Below the pieces are notes generated by a model, which worked only from the letters and a program-made list of their open reading frames with translations, did no database searches and was not told the origin of the DNA. A DNA stretch of 64,000 nt from Nocardia rhamnosiphila NBRC 108938 (GTDB lineage Bacteria > Actinomycetota > Actinomycetes > Mycobacteriales > Mycobacteriaceae): positions 627,681 through 691,680 of the forward strand of contig NZ_JOAJ01000005.1 in NCBI RefSeq assembly GCF_000720425.1. Reading direction: 5' to 3'. Shown here one piece after another: positions 45,060 to 53,351 of this stretch (position 1 is its first letter; each line of letters starts with the position of its first letter). The translations under genes were made by a program, and so were the position numbers.

Positions 45060-45357
45060 TTGCCGACCTTCCTACTTGCCCGCTATCCTGGGCAAGTCCG
45101 TACATCGCGCGCATCAGACGCCGGTGCTTCATCAGGGCAATCGCTCCAGCAGGCTCCAGGCTCGAGCCCTCATGCCATGGGGGTGCCGCGCAGCCGCTCA
45201 ACTGGAATGATCTCTTCCACCTTTTCCAGCGGTGGCGAAGCACCCGGTCCCGGAGGGGCAGGCGATACGGCTACAAATCCGAGTCCGGCAGCGAGATCGG
45301 GCTACGGAACGAACCCTCGACACAGCACACGGCCATCGAGGGAAGGAAAGGATCTCC
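45060..45357 (+). promoter_or_regulatory. rho promoter and long 5' leader
   Basis: A candidate promoter has -35 TTGCCG (45060-45065) and -10 TATCCT (45084-45089) with 18 bp between. A 7 bp inverted repeat, CTTGCCC/GGGCAAG (45075-45081 and 45090-45096), is centred on the -10. The transcript would carry about 260 bases of leader before the GTG at 45358. Long leaders before rho are known sites of autogenous control in other bacteria; no uORF stands out here. Confidence 0.5.
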
Positions 45358-47433
45358 GTGACAGATACGGACCTGCTCGCGACACCCGGGGTGGAATCCG
45401 ACTCCGAACCCTCGGGCAACCGCGAAAGTGACTCCGGACAGATTTCTTCGAAGATGAGCGAGAACACCGACATCGGATCGGGGCTGACTGGAATGTTGTT
45501 GCCGCAGTTGCGCGCACTGGCAGGGGAACTCGGAATTCGAGGCACCTCCGGTATGCGTAAGGGTGATCTCATCACCGCCATCAAGGAAAACCAGGCCGGC
45601 AGACCCGCCGCCGCGGAGCGCAGCACCCGCGCGAAGGCTGCCAAAGAACGTAAAACCGCAGACCAGCCTGCCGAGGCCGGGACCGCGGCGCCTGCCGTCC
45701 AGGCCGCGCCCGCCGCCGCGTCGGTTCCGGCGGTCGAAGCGCCCGCCGCCGATACTGCGGCGCACAAGGACTCCGCGGCCGCGGACAAGGGCAAGCCCGA
45801 CCAGGCCGCCACCAACGGCTCGGCGACCGCCAACGCCACCGCAGGTACGGCCGCGGACACCGAATCCGGCGCCAAGACCGACGGCAGAGCCGACAACAAG
45901 CCGGCCGAGGGCGCCGAGGATTCGGGCCGCGATTCCGGCCAGCGCGGCCGCGGCCGCCAGCGTCGTGGTCGCGACCAGCAGCCCAAGAACGGCGAGCCCG
46001 CCGGCGAGGACGCCAAGCAGCAGGACGGCGCGAAGAACGACGCCGTCAAGCAGCAGGACGGCAAGGACGGCGAGCAGGGCGAACGCCGTCGCGACCGCAA
46101 CCAGGGCCAGCAGGGCCAGGGCGGCGATCAGCGCGGTTCCGGCGGCAACCGGGGCGGCGCCGATCGTGGTGGCGACGACGAGGAAGGCGGCCGTGGCCGC
46201 CGTGGCCGCCGGTTCCGCGAGCGTCGACGGGGCCGCGACCGCGAAGGTGGCGGCGGTGAAGCGCGCGAGCCCGAGATCCGCGAAGACGATGTGCTCCAGC
46301 CGGTCGCGGGAATCCTCGACGTGCTGGACAACTACGCGTTCGTGCGCACTTCCGGCTACCTGGCCGGGCCGAACGACGTCTACGTCTCGATGAACCTGGT
46401 CCGCAAGAACGGCCTGCGTCGCGGTGACGCGATCACCGGCGCGGTCCGCGCGCCACGCGACGGCGAACAGAGCAACCAGCGGCAGAAGTTCGATCCGCTG
46501 GTGCGGCTGGACACCGTCAACGGCGCCGAAATCGATTCGGCCAAGCGCCGCCCCGATTTCAACAAGCTGACCCCGCTGTACCCGAACCAGCGGCTGCGCC
46601 TGGAAACCCAGCAGAACAAGCTGACCACCCGGGTGATCGACCTGATCATGCCGATCGGTAAGGGCCAGCGTGCGCTGATCGTGTCCCCGCCGAAGGCCGG
46701 TAAGACCACGATCATGCAGGACATCGCCAACGCGATCGCGATCAACAACCCCGAGTGCTACCTCATGGTGGTGCTGGTCGACGAACGTCCCGAAGAAGTC
46801 ACCGATATGCAGCGTTCGGTGAAGGGCGAGGTCATCGCCTCCACCTTCGACCGGCCGCCGTCCGACCACACCTCGGTCGCCGAACTGGCCATCGAGCGGG
46901 CCAAGCGCCTGGTCGAGATGGGCAAGGACGTCGTGGTGCTGCTGGACTCGATCACCCGTCTGGGCCGCGCGTACAACAACTCCTCGCCGGCTTCCGGGCG
47001 CATCCTGTCCGGTGGTGTCGACTCCACCGCGCTGTACCCGCCCAAGCGGTTCCTCGGTGCGGCGCGCAATATCGAGAACGGCGGGTCGCTCACCATCATC
47101 GCCACCGCCATGGTGGAAACCGGCTCGACCGGTGACACGGTGATCTTCGAGGAGTTCAAGGGCACCGGTAACGCCGAGCTCAAACTGGACCGCAAGATCG
47201 CCGAGCGGCGCGTGTTCCCCGCGGTGGACGTCAACCCGTCCGGCACCCGTAAGGACGAGCTGCTGCTCAACCCGGACGAGGCCGCGGTCCTGCACAAGCT
47301 GCGTCGTGTCCTGTCCGGTCTGGACTCGCACCAGGCGATCGACCTGCTGATCGACCGCCTGCGCAAGAGCAAGAACAACCTCGAGTTCCTGATGCAGGTC
47401 TCCAAGACCGCCCCGGGTGCGCTCGACGAGTAG
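45358..47433 (+). CDS. rho: Transcription termination factor Rho
   Basis: This hexameric RNA-dependent ATPase ends transcription. It has 691 residues against about 420 in E. coli. The N-terminal Rho_N/SAP-like helix unit is LLPQLRALAGELGIRGTSGM near 48-75. A roughly 200-residue Ala/Lys then Arg/Gly-rich disordered insert (RGRGRQRRGRDQQ, RRGRRFRERRRGRDRE) follows, as in other high-GC actinobacteria. The RNA-binding cold-shock-like domain includes YAFVRTSGYLAGPNDVYVS. The ATPase core has Walker A PPKAGKT, Walker B VVVLLDSITRL and Q-loop NSSPASGRILSGG. The GTG at 45358 with GGAAGGAAAGG upstream is chosen over a frame from 45232. Confidence 0.96.
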   Translation: MTDTDLLATPGVESDSEPSGNRESDSGQISSKMSENTDIGSGLTGMLLPQLRALAGELGIRGTSGMRKGDLITAIKENQAGRPAAAERSTRAKAAKERKTADQPAEAGTAAPAVQAAPAAASVPAVEAPAADTAAHKDSAAADKGKPDQAATNGSATANATAGTAADTESGAKTDGRADNKPAEGAEDSGRDSGQRGRGRQRRGRDQQPKNGEPAGEDAKQQDGAKNDAVKQQDGKDGEQGERRRDRNQGQQGQGGDQRGSGGNRGGADRGGDDEEGGRGRRGRRFRERRRGRDREGGGGEAREPEIREDDVLQPVAGILDVLDNYAFVRTSGYLAGPNDVYVSMNLVRKNGLRRGDAITGAVRAPRDGEQSNQRQKFDPLVRLDTVNGAEIDSAKRRPDFNKLTPLYPNQRLRLETQQNKLTTRVIDLIMPIGKGQRALIVSPPKAGKTTIMQDIANAIAINNPECYLMVVLVDERPEEVTDMQRSVKGEVIASTFDRPPSDHTSVAELAIERAKRLVEMGKDVVVLLDSITRLGRAYNNSSPASGRILSGGVDSTALYPPKRFLGAARNIENGGSLTIIATAMVETGSTGDTVIFEEFKGTGNAELKLDRKIAERRVFPAVDVNPSGTRKDELLLNPDEAAVLHKLRRVLSGLDSHQAIDLLIDRLRKSKNNLEFLMQVSKTAPGALDE

Positions 47434-47498
47434 CTGTGCCTATGGCCCCGCCTCCGGCGGGACGGGCCTCGACCCTTCGGGGCCTCGCTGGACTCGGC
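47434..47498 (+). repeat. Structured repeat, copy A (central part deleted)
   Basis: Directly after the rho stop come CTGTGCCTATGGCCCC, the flank hairpin CCCGCCTCCGGCGGG, and then the tail ACGGGCCTCGACCC with GGGGCCTCGCTGGACTCGGC. Compared with copies B and C, the large central stem is missing. The junction falls in CGGCGGG, which is present at both edges of the missing part. The tail abuts the rho terminator. Confidence 0.75.
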
Positions 47499-47543
47499 GC
47501 CGAGCGGGTCGACCTTCCGAGAAGGTCGGCCCGCTCGGCGTTT
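47499..47543 (+). terminator. Intrinsic terminator after rho
   Basis: An 18-pair stem (GCCGAGCGGG-T-CGACCTT with its partner, one G-U pair) has a five-base loop and is followed by GTTT. The rest of the 556 bp gap up to rpmE (47544-47989) has no supported gene. Confidence 0.85.
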
Positions 47544-47847
47544 CCGGGGTGGGAGCGTGACGGCCGTCCGTTCCCCGGCAAGCCTGCCTCCGCCCGCGAC
47601 AAGTGATAGAGCGCCGGGCCGCCGGACGACTCTCAGGCCGCCCGTCGTGGGTGGCGACGGTACGCGCAGGTGTCGGACGTCGCGCAGGTGCCCGGACGCC
47701 CCGATTGCCCCGTGGAGTATGCGAGCGGCACGCGGTCCGGCGCACTGCTGGTCCATCGGCGTTCCAGCGACCTTTTGGGCCCGATCCGGGCAACGCCCGG
47801 GTGTATGAGCAACGAGGGCGTGCGGAACAAATCCCGGGGTGGGGGCG

Positions 47848-47878
47848 TTGCAGCAGGCATCGGTGGTTCTGGCATACT
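47848..47878 (+). promoter_or_regulatory. Possible rpmE promoter
   Basis: TTGCAG (47848-47853) and CATACT (47873-47878) are separated by 19 bp, upstream of a roughly 105-base leader to rpmE. The spacing is long, so this is only a candidate. Confidence 0.3.
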
Positions 47879-47989
47879 TGACCGCCGTGCGTCTGCGATT
47901 CGCGCAGACAATCCCGCCTGAAGTCGGTTCCGGTTCACGTTCGAGGTAGATGCCCGAGCGACCCGGCGACCAATATCGAGAGGACACCC

Positions 47990-48220
47990 ATGAAGGCAGG
48001 AATTCACCCGACCTACGTCGACACCACGGTGGTCTGCGGTTGCGGTAATACCTTCCAGACCCGCTCCACCAAGGAATCGGGACACATCACCGTCGAGGTC
48101 TGCTCGCAGTGCCACCCGTTCTACACCGGCAAGCAGAAGATCCTGGACACCGGTGGTCGCGTGGCCCGCTTCGAGGCCCGCTACGGCAAGCGTGCCAAGA
48201 AGGAAGCCGACGCCAAGTAG
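47990..48220 (+). CDS. rpmE: 50S ribosomal protein L31 (zinc-binding form)
   Basis: This 76-residue ribosomal protein begins [20 protein letters not shown]. The zinc ribbon cysteines are C16 and C18 (CGC) and C37 and C40 (CSQC), so this is the C+ form. The zinc-independent C- paralogue used under zinc limitation would be encoded elsewhere. GAGAGGA precedes the ATG. A strong terminator follows. Confidence 0.97.
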   Translation: MKAGIHPTYVDTTVVCGCGNTFQTRSTKESGHITVEVCSQCHPFYTGKQKILDTGGRVARFEARYGKRAKKEADAK

Positions 48221-48229
48221 CTTTCTCGC

Positions 48230-48274
48230 CAACGCCCGGTCCTGCCCAGTCGCAGGCCGGGCGTTGGTGTTTTT
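48230..48274 (+). terminator. Intrinsic terminator after rpmE
   Basis: The arms CAACGCCCGG and CCGGGCGTTG continue into CCTGC/GCAGG after a one-base bulge, and a GTGTTTTT tract follows. It separates rpmE from prfA. Confidence 0.92.
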
Positions 48275-48319
48275 CTGCCCACCCTCCCCGCGTCGTCCTT
48301 TCGAGTAGGAGCCACGTTC

Positions 48320-49396
48320 ATGGCCGAGAAAACCGCACCGTCCGCGATCGACGATGTGCTGGCCGAATACGCCGGACTGGAAACCCAGCTGGCGGACCCG
48401 GCCCTGCACAACGACCCGGACGCCGCGCGACGGGTCGGGAAGCGGTTCGCCGAACTGGCCCCGGTGATGACCACCTTCAAGAAACTCTCCGCCACCCGCG
48501 ACGACCTCGAAGCCGCCCGGGAACTGGCCGCCGACGATGCGGCATTCGCCGCGGAGATCCCCGGCCTCGAGGAACAGCTCGAAGAACTCGAGAAACAACT
48601 CGCCGATCTACTCGCCCCCCGCGACCCGCACGACGGTGACGATGTGGTGCTGGAGGTGAAATCCGGTGAAGGCGGCGAAGAATCGGCACTGTTCGCCGCC
48701 GACCTGGCCCGGATGTACGTCCGGTACGCGGAACGCCGCGGCTGGAAGGTCGAAATCCTCGATGCGGCCGTGTCCGACCTCGGTGGTTACAAAGAAGCGA
48801 CACTGTCCATCAAGAGCCGCGACGCCGCCCGCGACGGTGTGTGGTCGCGGTTCAAGTTCGAAGGCGGCGTGCACCGGGTGCAGCGGGTGCCGGTCACCGA
48901 ATCGCAGGGCCGTGTCCATACCTCGGCCGCCGGCGTCCTCATCTACCCCGAACCCGACGAGGTCGAAGAAGTACAGATCGACGAGAGCGATCTGCGCATC
49001 GACGTCTACCGCTCCTCCGGCAAGGGCGGTCAGGGCGTCAACACCACCGACTCGGCGGTCCGCATCACCCATCTGCCCTCCGGGATCGTCGTCACCTGCC
49101 AGAACGAACGCTCGCAGCTGCAGAACAAGGCCCGCGCCATGCAGGTCCTGGCCGCCCGCCTGCAGGCATTGGCCGAAGAACAGGCCGAACAGGAAGCCGC
49201 GGAGGGCCGGGCCGGGCAGATCCGCACGGTCGACCGCTCCGAACGCATCCGCACCTACAACTTCCCGGAGAACCGCATCGCCGACCACCGCATCGGCTAC
49301 AAGGCCCACAACCTCGACGCGGTACTCAACGGCGAGATGGACGCCCTCCTGGATGCCCTGGCCACCGCCGACCGCGCCGCCCGCATGGCCGAGTAG
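48320..49396 (+). CDS. prfA: Peptide chain release factor 1
   Basis: RF1 reads UAA and UAG and releases the nascent chain. It has 358 residues. The GGQ motif lies in [18 protein letters not shown] near 235. The decoding loop region [16 protein letters not shown] includes the PxT-type element for stop-codon reading (PVTE). AGGAG precedes the ATG. The methyltransferase for its GGQ glutamine, PrmC, is encoded next, after an intergenic structured repeat. Confidence 0.97.
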   Translation: MAEKTAPSAIDDVLAEYAGLETQLADPALHNDPDAARRVGKRFAELAPVMTTFKKLSATRDDLEAARELAADDAAFAAEIPGLEEQLEELEKQLADLLAPRDPHDGDDVVLEVKSGEGGEESALFAADLARMYVRYAERRGWKVEILDAAVSDLGGYKEATLSIKSRDAARDGVWSRFKFEGGVHRVQRVPVTESQGRVHTSAAGVLIYPEPDEVEEVQIDESDLRIDVYRSSGKGGQGVNTTDSAVRITHLPSGIVVTCQNERSQLQNKARAMQVLAARLQALAEEQAEQEAAEGRAGQIRTVDRSERIRTYNFPENRIADHRIGYKAHNLDAVLNGEMDALLDALATADRAARMAE

Positions 49397-49549
49397 CTGT
49401 GTTTATTGGCGGCGCCTGCGGCGCCGCGGGGTCGAGGCCCCCTTGGTCCCGCCGTTCAGGCCTCGAGACTCGAGCCTTCGGCTCATGCGCTTTCGAGGCC
49501 TGAACGGCGGGACGGGCCTCGACCCTTTCAGGGCCTCGTAAGACTCGGC
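49391..49549 (+). repeat. Structured repeat, copy B (full length)
   Basis: The copy starts at GAGTAGCTGTG, overlapping the prfA stop. A flank hairpin (GGCGCC-TGC-GGCGCC) follows, then a very long stem. The outer arms GGGTCGAGGC (49429-49438) pair with GCCTCGACCC (49516-49525). The inner 21-base arms at 49446-49466 and 49493-49513 pair perfectly around a 26-base loop. The tail GGGCCTCGTAAGACTCGGC follows. The remainder of the gap to prmC (49550-49714) shows nothing else. Confidence 0.85.
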
Positions 49550-49714
49550 CCGCAGGCGGCCCCAAAAAAGCGCTGCCTTCATCAGCAAGTCCGAATCCCA
49601 AGCGCCTCCGAAGTCCCGGCGTGAGCTCACAGCCCCATGTAGCGAGTGCGCCCTGACCTTCACAAACCGGCCCTCTCCTCGTCACCGCGTCCGCCGACCC
49701 GCCAGAATGTCACG

Positions 49715-50602
49715 GTGACCCGCGTTCAGCTCCGCCCCGTACTCGTCGAAGCGACGGAAGTTCTCGATGCGGCCGGGGTGCCCAGCCCGCGCGTCGACGC
49801 CGAGCAGCTGGCAGCGCACGTGCTGGGGGTGGAGCGCTCCAGGCTCCTGCTGAACCCGCTGATCGGGGCGCAGCAGCTCGCCGACTATCGGGCGCTGGTG
49901 GCGCGCCGGGCCGAGCGGGTGCCGCTGCAGCATCTGACCGGGCGCTCGTATATGGGTGAGATCGACCTCACGGTGGGTCCCGGCGTTTTCGTGCCCCGCC
50001 CGGAGACCGAGTTGTTGTTCGCCTGGGCGCTCGCCCACCTGGAGGCGGTCCGCCACGATCACACGCCGGTGGTGGTGGACCTGTGCACGGGTTCGGGCGC
50101 GCTCGCTCTCGCACTCGCCCATGCCCGGCCCGATGCCGATGTGCACGCGGTGGAATTGGACCCCGGCGCGCTGGGCTGGGCCCGCCGCAATGCCGACCGG
50201 TGCGTCGCCGACGGCGATACCCCGATCACCCTGCACCACGACGACGTGACCGACCCGCATCTCCTCACCGAACTCGACGGTTACGTCGATCTCGTCGTCG
50301 CCAACCCGCCCTATATCCCCGACGGCGCCGAACTGTCCCCCGAGGTGGCCCGCCACGACCCGCACCGCGCCCTCTTCGGCGGCCCCGACGGCTTGGACGT
50401 GATCCGTCCTCTGGTGCCGCTCATCGGCCGCCTGCTCCGGCCCGGTGGGGGAGCGGCGATCGAGCACGACGACAGCAACGGCGCGGAACTCGCGCGCCTA
50501 CTGGCGGCGGACGGGCGGTTCACCGGGATCGTGGAGCACCCGGATCTGGCAGGGAAGCCACGGTTTGTGGCGGCCGTGCGATGTGCGGTGGGCCGTTCAT
50601 AG
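49715..50602 (+). CDS. prmC: Peptide chain release factor N5-glutamine methyltransferase
   Basis: This SAM-dependent enzyme methylates the GGQ glutamine of release factors. It has 295 residues. The catalytic motif is NPPYIPDGAELSPEV, the SAM motif VVDLCTGSGALALALAH, and the N-terminal helical domain binds the release factor. The GTG at 49715 is preferred; CAGAAT six bases upstream could be the -10 of a leaderless transcript. It is next to its substrate gene prfA. Confidence 0.93.
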   Translation: MTRVQLRPVLVEATEVLDAAGVPSPRVDAEQLAAHVLGVERSRLLLNPLIGAQQLADYRALVARRAERVPLQHLTGRSYMGEIDLTVGPGVFVPRPETELLFAWALAHLEAVRHDHTPVVVDLCTGSGALALALAHARPDADVHAVELDPGALGWARRNADRCVADGDTPITLHHDDVTDPHLLTELDGYVDLVVANPPYIPDGAELSPEVARHDPHRALFGGPDGLDVIRPLVPLIGRLLRPGGGAAIEHDDSNGAELARLLAADGRFTGIVEHPDLAGKPRFVAAVRCAVGRS

Positions 50603-50630
50603 AGTGCGGCTGTCGAGCACCCTCGGTCAA

Positions 50631-50672
50631 GGGCGAGACGGGCCTCGACCGAGGGGGCTCGTAGGACTCGGC
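50631..50672 (+). repeat. Structured repeat, partial copy (right tail only)
   Basis: GGCGAGACGGGCCTCGACC is followed by GGGGCTCGTAGGACTCGGC. This matches the right arm end and tail of copies A and B; the left half is absent. It lies 29 bp after the prmC stop. Confidence 0.65.
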
Positions 50673-50774
50673 GCTGGGCGTACTGCTGTTGACGAAGGGA
50701 CCGGATACGAGGTCACACCAGGCGGCTGCGTCAGCATCCGACCAGGACATCGAGATGCCGACGCAACCCGCATG

Positions 50775-50919
50775 CGTCGAGTTTTACGAGACACCTCAAA
50801 GGGTTGAGGCCCGTCTCGCCGTTTCGGCCTCGAAGTGCATGCGCCGCAGGCGCGAGTCCCGAGGCCGAAACAGCGAGACCAAGGGGGCCTCAACCCCGCC
50901 CCGCCGGAGGCGGGGCCAT
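50775..50919 (-). repeat. Structured repeat, copy C (full length, inverted)
   Basis: This is the same element as copy B on the opposite strand. The outer arms GGGTTGAGGC (50801-50810) and GCCTCAACCC (50887-50896) pair. The inner 20-base arms at 50813-50832 and 50860-50879 pair at 19 of 20 positions. The flank hairpin at 50900-50919 is an exact inverted copy of 47442-47461 next to rho. It ends four bases before the tsaC start codon. Confidence 0.85.
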
Positions 50920-50922
50920 ACC

Positions 50923-51597
50923 ATGGTGCGCGTGAGTACCGTCTACGACTGCGCCGATCCCGACTCGCGCGCCGCCGGCCTGGCCGCGGCTACCAGTGCT
51001 CTGAGATCGGGGCGATTGGTCGTGGTGCCCACCGATACGGTTTACGGTCTGGCTGCCGACGCTTTCGATTCCGCTGCGGTCGCGTCGTTGCTGGCGGCCA
51101 AGGGCCGGGGGCGGGATATGCCGGTGCCGGTGCTGGTGGGTTCGTGGAACACGATCGACGGACTGGTGTTCTCGGTGCGGCCGCAGGCTCGTGAGCTGAT
51201 CCGGGCATTCTGGCCCGGGGGGCTGAGTATTGTTGTGCAGCAGGCTCCTTCGCTGTCCTGGGATCTCGGTGAGGCGCGTGGCACGGTGATGCTGCGGATG
51301 CCGTTGCATCCGGTGGCGCTGGAGTTGTTGCAGGAGGTCGGTCCGCTGGCGGTGTCCAGTGCCAATATTTCCGGTAAGCCGGCGGCCGAGAATGTGTCGC
51401 AGGCGCGGGAGCAGCTCGGCACCCAGGTGGGTGTATTCCTGGACGGCGGTCCGGCCCAGCACGCGAAGCCGTCCACCATTGTCGATCTCACCGCTGATCA
51501 GCCGCGGATCCTGCGCGCGGGCGCGGTGCCGACCGCGGCGGTCGCCGAAGCGCTGGGAGTCACCGCCGAGTCGTTGACCGGGTCCGTCGCGCGGTGA
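50923..51597 (+). CDS. tsaC: L-threonylcarbamoyladenylate synthase (Sua5/YrdC family)
   Basis: This enzyme makes threonylcarbamoyl-AMP for the t6A37 modification of ANN-decoding tRNAs. It has 224 residues: a YrdC domain with VVVPTDTVYGLAADAF, the LLAAKGRG motif, FWPGGLSIVV and AVSSANISGKPA. It lacks the extra Sua5 C-terminal domain. The ATG at 50923 or the GTG at 50932 could be the start. No ribosome-binding site is seen, and the 5' side is formed by repeat copy C, which may supply or disturb its promoter. Confidence 0.92.
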   Translation: MVRVSTVYDCADPDSRAAGLAAATSALRSGRLVVVPTDTVYGLAADAFDSAAVASLLAAKGRGRDMPVPVLVGSWNTIDGLVFSVRPQARELIRAFWPGGLSIVVQQAPSLSWDLGEARGTVMLRMPLHPVALELLQEVGPLAVSSANISGKPAAENVSQAREQLGTQVGVFLDGGPAQHAKPSTIVDLTADQPRILRAGAVPTAAVAEALGVTAESLTGSVAR

Positions 51598-51658
51598 ATG
51601 TAGCGGTTTCGATGAGGGTACGGGCGGTATCCCCGGCCGCGGGGTGGTGGTCGGCGCG

Positions 51659-52825
51659 ATGACCGGTTACGGTGCGGTCGTCCCGCTACGCGAGCTCCTG
51701 CTGGTGTTGCTGATTTCGGCGGTGGTGACCTTTCTGGCCACCGGCGGGATCCGGACGCTGGCGATCGGGTTCGGCGCGGTGGCCATTCCGCGTGACCGCG
51801 ATGTACACGTGAAGCCGATCCCGCGAATGGGCGGGGTGGGTATGTACATCGGCGTGGTGGCGGCCGTTTTGTTCGCTCATCAGTTGCCGGCGCTGCGCCG
51901 CGGCTTCGATTACCGGCCCGATATCGCCGCCGTGCTGGTCGCGGCGACGATCATCGTCGGGGTCGGGATCGTGGACGATCGGTGGGGCCTGGACGCGCTC
52001 ACCAAGTTCGCCGGTCAGGTCACTGCCGCCGGGGTGATGGCGGTGATGGGTCTGGGCTGGTATCTGATCTACGACCCGTTCAACAACAGCACCGTAGTCC
52101 TCGACGGATTGCAGGGCGGCCTGGTCACCGTCGCGGTCGCGGTGACCCTGATCAACGCCATGAACTTCGTCGACGGCCTGGACGGTCTGGCCGCCGGCCT
52201 GGGGCTGATCGCTTCGTTCGCGGTGTTCGCTTTCGCGGTCGGCCTGCTCACCGAACAGGGCGGTTCGGTGGACAGCTATCCACCCGCCCTGCTGGCCGCC
52301 GCCATGGCCGGTGCCTGCCTCGGGTTCCTGCCGCATAATTTCTCGCCGGCCCGGATCTTCATGGGTGATTCGGGATCCATGCTGATCGGGTTGGTGCTGG
52401 CCGCGGTGTCGACCAGCGCGTCCGGCCGGATCCCGTTGCAGGGTTACGGGCCGCGCGATATCGTCGGCCTGCTCTCGCCGTTGTTGCTGGTCGGCGCGGT
52501 GATGTTCATCCCGGTGCTGGATCTGCTGCTCGCGATCGTGCGCCGGGTGCGCGCCGGGGTCAGTTTCTCCACACCCGACAAGATGCATCTGCACCACCGG
52601 CTGCTGCAGATCGGGCATTCGCAGCGCCGGGTGGTGCTGGTGATCTATCTGTGGGTCGGCATCCTCGCGTTCGGTGCGGTCGGCACCTCGGTGATGGACC
52701 GCCGGGTGGTGGTGCTGATGATGGCCGCCGGCCTCCTGTTCGCGCTGGTCGTGACCGCTGTTCCGGGGTTGTGGCGGCGGCAGGCCCGCCGGGACGCGGC
52801 GGGCTCGGCTTCCGACTCCGGGTAG
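51659..52825 (+). CDS. wecA: Polyprenyl-phosphate GlcNAc-1-phosphate transferase
   Basis: This integral membrane enzyme of the MraY/WecA family transfers GlcNAc-1-phosphate to decaprenyl phosphate. In mycobacteria this starts the arabinogalactan linker unit. It has about 388 residues and 10-11 membrane helices. Family motifs are VGIVDDRWGLDALTK, NAMNFVDGLDGLAAG, RIFMGDSGSMLIG and the C-terminal MHLHHRLLQIGHS. The ATG at 51659 is used; a GTG at 51644 is possible. The stop codon doubles as part of the next gene's -10. Confidence 0.93.
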   Translation: MTGYGAVVPLRELLLVLLISAVVTFLATGGIRTLAIGFGAVAIPRDRDVHVKPIPRMGGVGMYIGVVAAVLFAHQLPALRRGFDYRPDIAAVLVAATIIVGVGIVDDRWGLDALTKFAGQVTAAGVMAVMGLGWYLIYDPFNNSTVVLDGLQGGLVTVAVAVTLINAMNFVDGLDGLAAGLGLIASFAVFAFAVGLLTEQGGSVDSYPPALLAAAMAGACLGFLPHNFSPARIFMGDSGSMLIGLVLAAVSTSASGRIPLQGYGPRDIVGLLSPLLLVGAVMFIPVLDLLLAIVRRVRAGVSFSTPDKMHLHHRLLQIGHSQRRVVLVIYLWVGILAFGAVGTSVMDRRVVVLMMAAGLLFALVVTAVPGLWRRQARRDAAGSASDSG

Positions 52826-52828
52826 AGT
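52823..52828 (+). promoter_or_regulatory. -10 element overlapping the wecA stop codon
   Basis: TAGAGT begins with the TAG stop of wecA and ends seven bases before the GTG at 52836. This predicts a leaderless transcript for the AtpI-like gene, independent of wecA. Confidence 0.5.
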
Positions 52829-52835
52829 TCGGGCC

Positions 52836-53303
52836 GTGTCCACGAGTTCTGCCGGCCCCAGCACCCCCGATAGCGCCGATGCCCCGCTCCGTGCGGCGTT
52901 GCGCTATGGACTGATCGGTCTGGTTGTTTTGACGGTGCTGGCGGCGGCCATCGCGACAGCGCTGGCCGGAACCGCCGGACTGTGGGGCGCGCTGCTGGGT
53001 GCCGCGATCGGTGGGGGTTTCATCCTGACCACGGCGGTGGTCGTGCTGCTCGGCGCGAAACTCCCGCCGTCCACCGCCGGGCTGATCATGCTGGTCAGCT
53101 GGGTCGGAAAGCTGCTGGTGGCGTTGATCGTGGTCGCCGTTCTGCAACGATTCGAGTTCTACGACCGGGTGGCACTGTTCCTGACCGTCGTGGGGGCCCT
53201 GGTCATCGTTCTGGGAGCCGAAACTTACGGTGTATTGCGACAGAAGGTCCCCTATGTAACCGTCCCTGAGCAGGGCGGGAAAGAGGAGCCTGACCAGGGT
53301 TGA
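52836..53303 (+). CDS. atpI: AtpI-like membrane protein of the ATP synthase locus
   Basis: This 155-residue membrane protein has four hydrophobic segments (LRYGLIGLVVLTVLAAAIAT, LWGALLGAAIGGGFILTT, LIMLVSWVGKLLVALIVV, VALFLTVVGALVIVLG). It matches the position and layout of Mtb Rv1303 and AtpI-type proteins, which help assemble the c ring. It is separated from atpB by a 329 bp regulatory region, so it is probably expressed separately from the main operon. Confidence 0.8.
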   Translation: MSTSSAGPSTPDSADAPLRAALRYGLIGLVVLTVLAAAIATALAGTAGLWGALLGAAIGGGFILTTAVVVLLGAKLPPSTAGLIMLVSWVGKLLVALIVVAVLQRFEFYDRVALFLTVVGALVIVLGAETYGVLRQKVPYVTVPEQGGKEEPDQG

Positions 53304-53309
53304 CCAGGG

Positions 53310-53330
53310 TCTACGACAATTTGTCGTAGA
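53310..53330. promoter_or_regulatory. 21 bp palindrome, BlaI-type operator candidate for the atp operon
   Basis: Arms TCTACGACAA and TTGTCGTAGA surround one central T (53320). A further half-site TTGTCGTAG lies at 53352-53360, over the proposed -35. The CTACGACA-N3-TGTCGTAG form resembles BlaI/MecI-family operators. In M. tuberculosis BlaI is known to bind at the ATP synthase locus. Confidence 0.65.
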
Positions 53331-53351
53331 TTACATCTCCCCCGCTACACG

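Noticed and set aside
45271..47331. 686-codon minus-strand frame opposite rho
   Set aside because: It is antisense to Rho; its Ala/Val/Gly-rich low-complexity part simply mirrors the Arg/Gly insert of Rho.
47544..47989. Small frames between rho and rpmE
   Set aside because: Several overlapping short frames on both strands have no start signal or recognisable product.
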